From Coprothermobacterota bacterium (lineage in GTDB: Bacteria; Caldisericota; JANLFM01): a DNA stretch of 5,812 nucleotides. Position numbers and translations under genes: made by a program. The stretch is taken from contig JAPLHX010000236.1 of the NCBI GenBank assembly GCA_026389415.1, positions 1-5,812 of the forward strand. The letters are read 5' to 3'. Below the pieces are notes generated by a model that saw only the letters and a program-made list of their open reading frames with translations, had not been told where the DNA came from and did not search any database. Shown here in pieces: positions 5,513 to 5,812 of the stretch (position 1 is its first letter; the number at the start of each line of letters is the position of its first letter).

Positions 5513-5558
5513 CAGCTTGACTATATCGATCTTGGTGGATTCCCTTTTCTTATCGTAG

Positions 5559-5812
5559 TTAATTTACTGGGCTATTCCTTCTCTGTGCCCGCGTCAGATC
5601 CCCTTGATTCAGATGGACGTAGCGCTGCGTGATGGTGTGGGTGATATGTCCCAATAGGTGACGCACGGTCTCCAGGTCTGCTCCTCCCGCTAGATATGAG
5701 CTGGCAGCGGTGTGGCGGAGTAAATAGGGATACAAGCGCAGTATTCCAGTTCGTCTCTGGAGCTGGTCCATAATCTCCTGGAGGTTATTGACCTGAAGCG
5801 GAGTTCCATGAC
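5559..5812 (-). CDS. Tyrosine recombinase/integrase, C-terminal part (continues past window edge)
   Basis: The frame is open through the right edge, so only the last 83 or so codons are seen; the ATG at 5771 is internal. It would cut and rejoin DNA at an attachment site through a covalent tyrosine intermediate. Visible features: a linker GTPLQVNNLQEIMDQLQRR, box II YPYLLRHTAAS with catalytic Arg, box III HLLGHITHTI with its His, and TQRYVH with the nucleophilic Tyr. The tail ends in NSPVN, similar to SPVD-type integrase ends. At the first position of the H-x-x-R box, Tyr replaces the usual His, as it also does in the decayed copy at 3719-3904. This C-terminal part looks intact, but whether the whole gene is complete cannot be seen. 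It lies 70 bases upstream of the stalk-protein gene in the same direction. Confidence 0.88.
   Translation of the reverse strand, partial: HGTPLQVNNLQEIMDQLQRRTGILRLYPYLLRHTAASSYLAGGADLETVRHLLGHITHTITQRYVHLNQGDLTRAQRRNSPVN

Noticed and set aside
3684..5812. CRISPR array, toxin-antitoxin pair, restriction or other defence genes
   Set aside because: No spaced direct repeats and no such protein motifs were seen in any frame.

Overview
The window looks like a chromosomal segment of a Bacillota-type bacterium (Clostridia or a related deep lineage). The basis is a tightly packed cell-wall/RNA-processing operon, AAAGGAGG-type ribosome binding sites, tRNA genes with encoded CCA, and two proteins with copper-amine-oxidase-N-like 'stalk' domains, which are common in that phylum. 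I cannot name a genus from the sequence alone.

Bases 1-3474 are a plus-strand housekeeping operon with essentially no intergenic space: an N-acetylmuramoyl-L-alanine amidase (5' end outside the window), glutamate racemase murI, RNase PH rph, and XTP/dITP pyrophosphatase rdgB. Each junction is a 4-base stop/start overlap (ATGA, ATGA, TTGA), which points to translational coupling. The joint logic is peptidoglycan turnover and D-glutamate supply, followed by 3' RNA trimming and nucleotide-pool cleaning. The co-occurrence of rph and rdgB is familiar in Gram-positive bacteria. Two tRNA genes follow, tRNA-Pro(UGG) and tRNA-Arg(UCU), with an extended -10 promoter candidate just before the first.

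From 3684 to the right edge the character changes to accessory DNA, with all recognisable genes on the minus strand. Directly beyond tRNA-Arg lies a decayed tyrosine recombinase whose catalytic Tyr has become Cys. It is preceded by a small coiled-coil ORF with its own promoter and ribosome binding site. Next is a secreted protein with a C-terminal stalk domain pair. At the edge is the C-terminal end of a second tyrosine recombinase of the same subfamily with its catalytic Arg, His and Tyr present. This is the layout of an integrative element, or layered elements, at a tRNA-Arg gene.

The most unusual signal is an inverted, imperfect partial copy of tRNA-Arg (30 of 37 bases identical by hand alignment) that overlaps the 3' end of the dead integrase. 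It probably marks past site-specific recombination at the tRNA. I see no convincing new defence or metabolic system. The novelty candidates are the integrase/tRNA structure, the small coiled-coil ORF and the secreted cargo protein.
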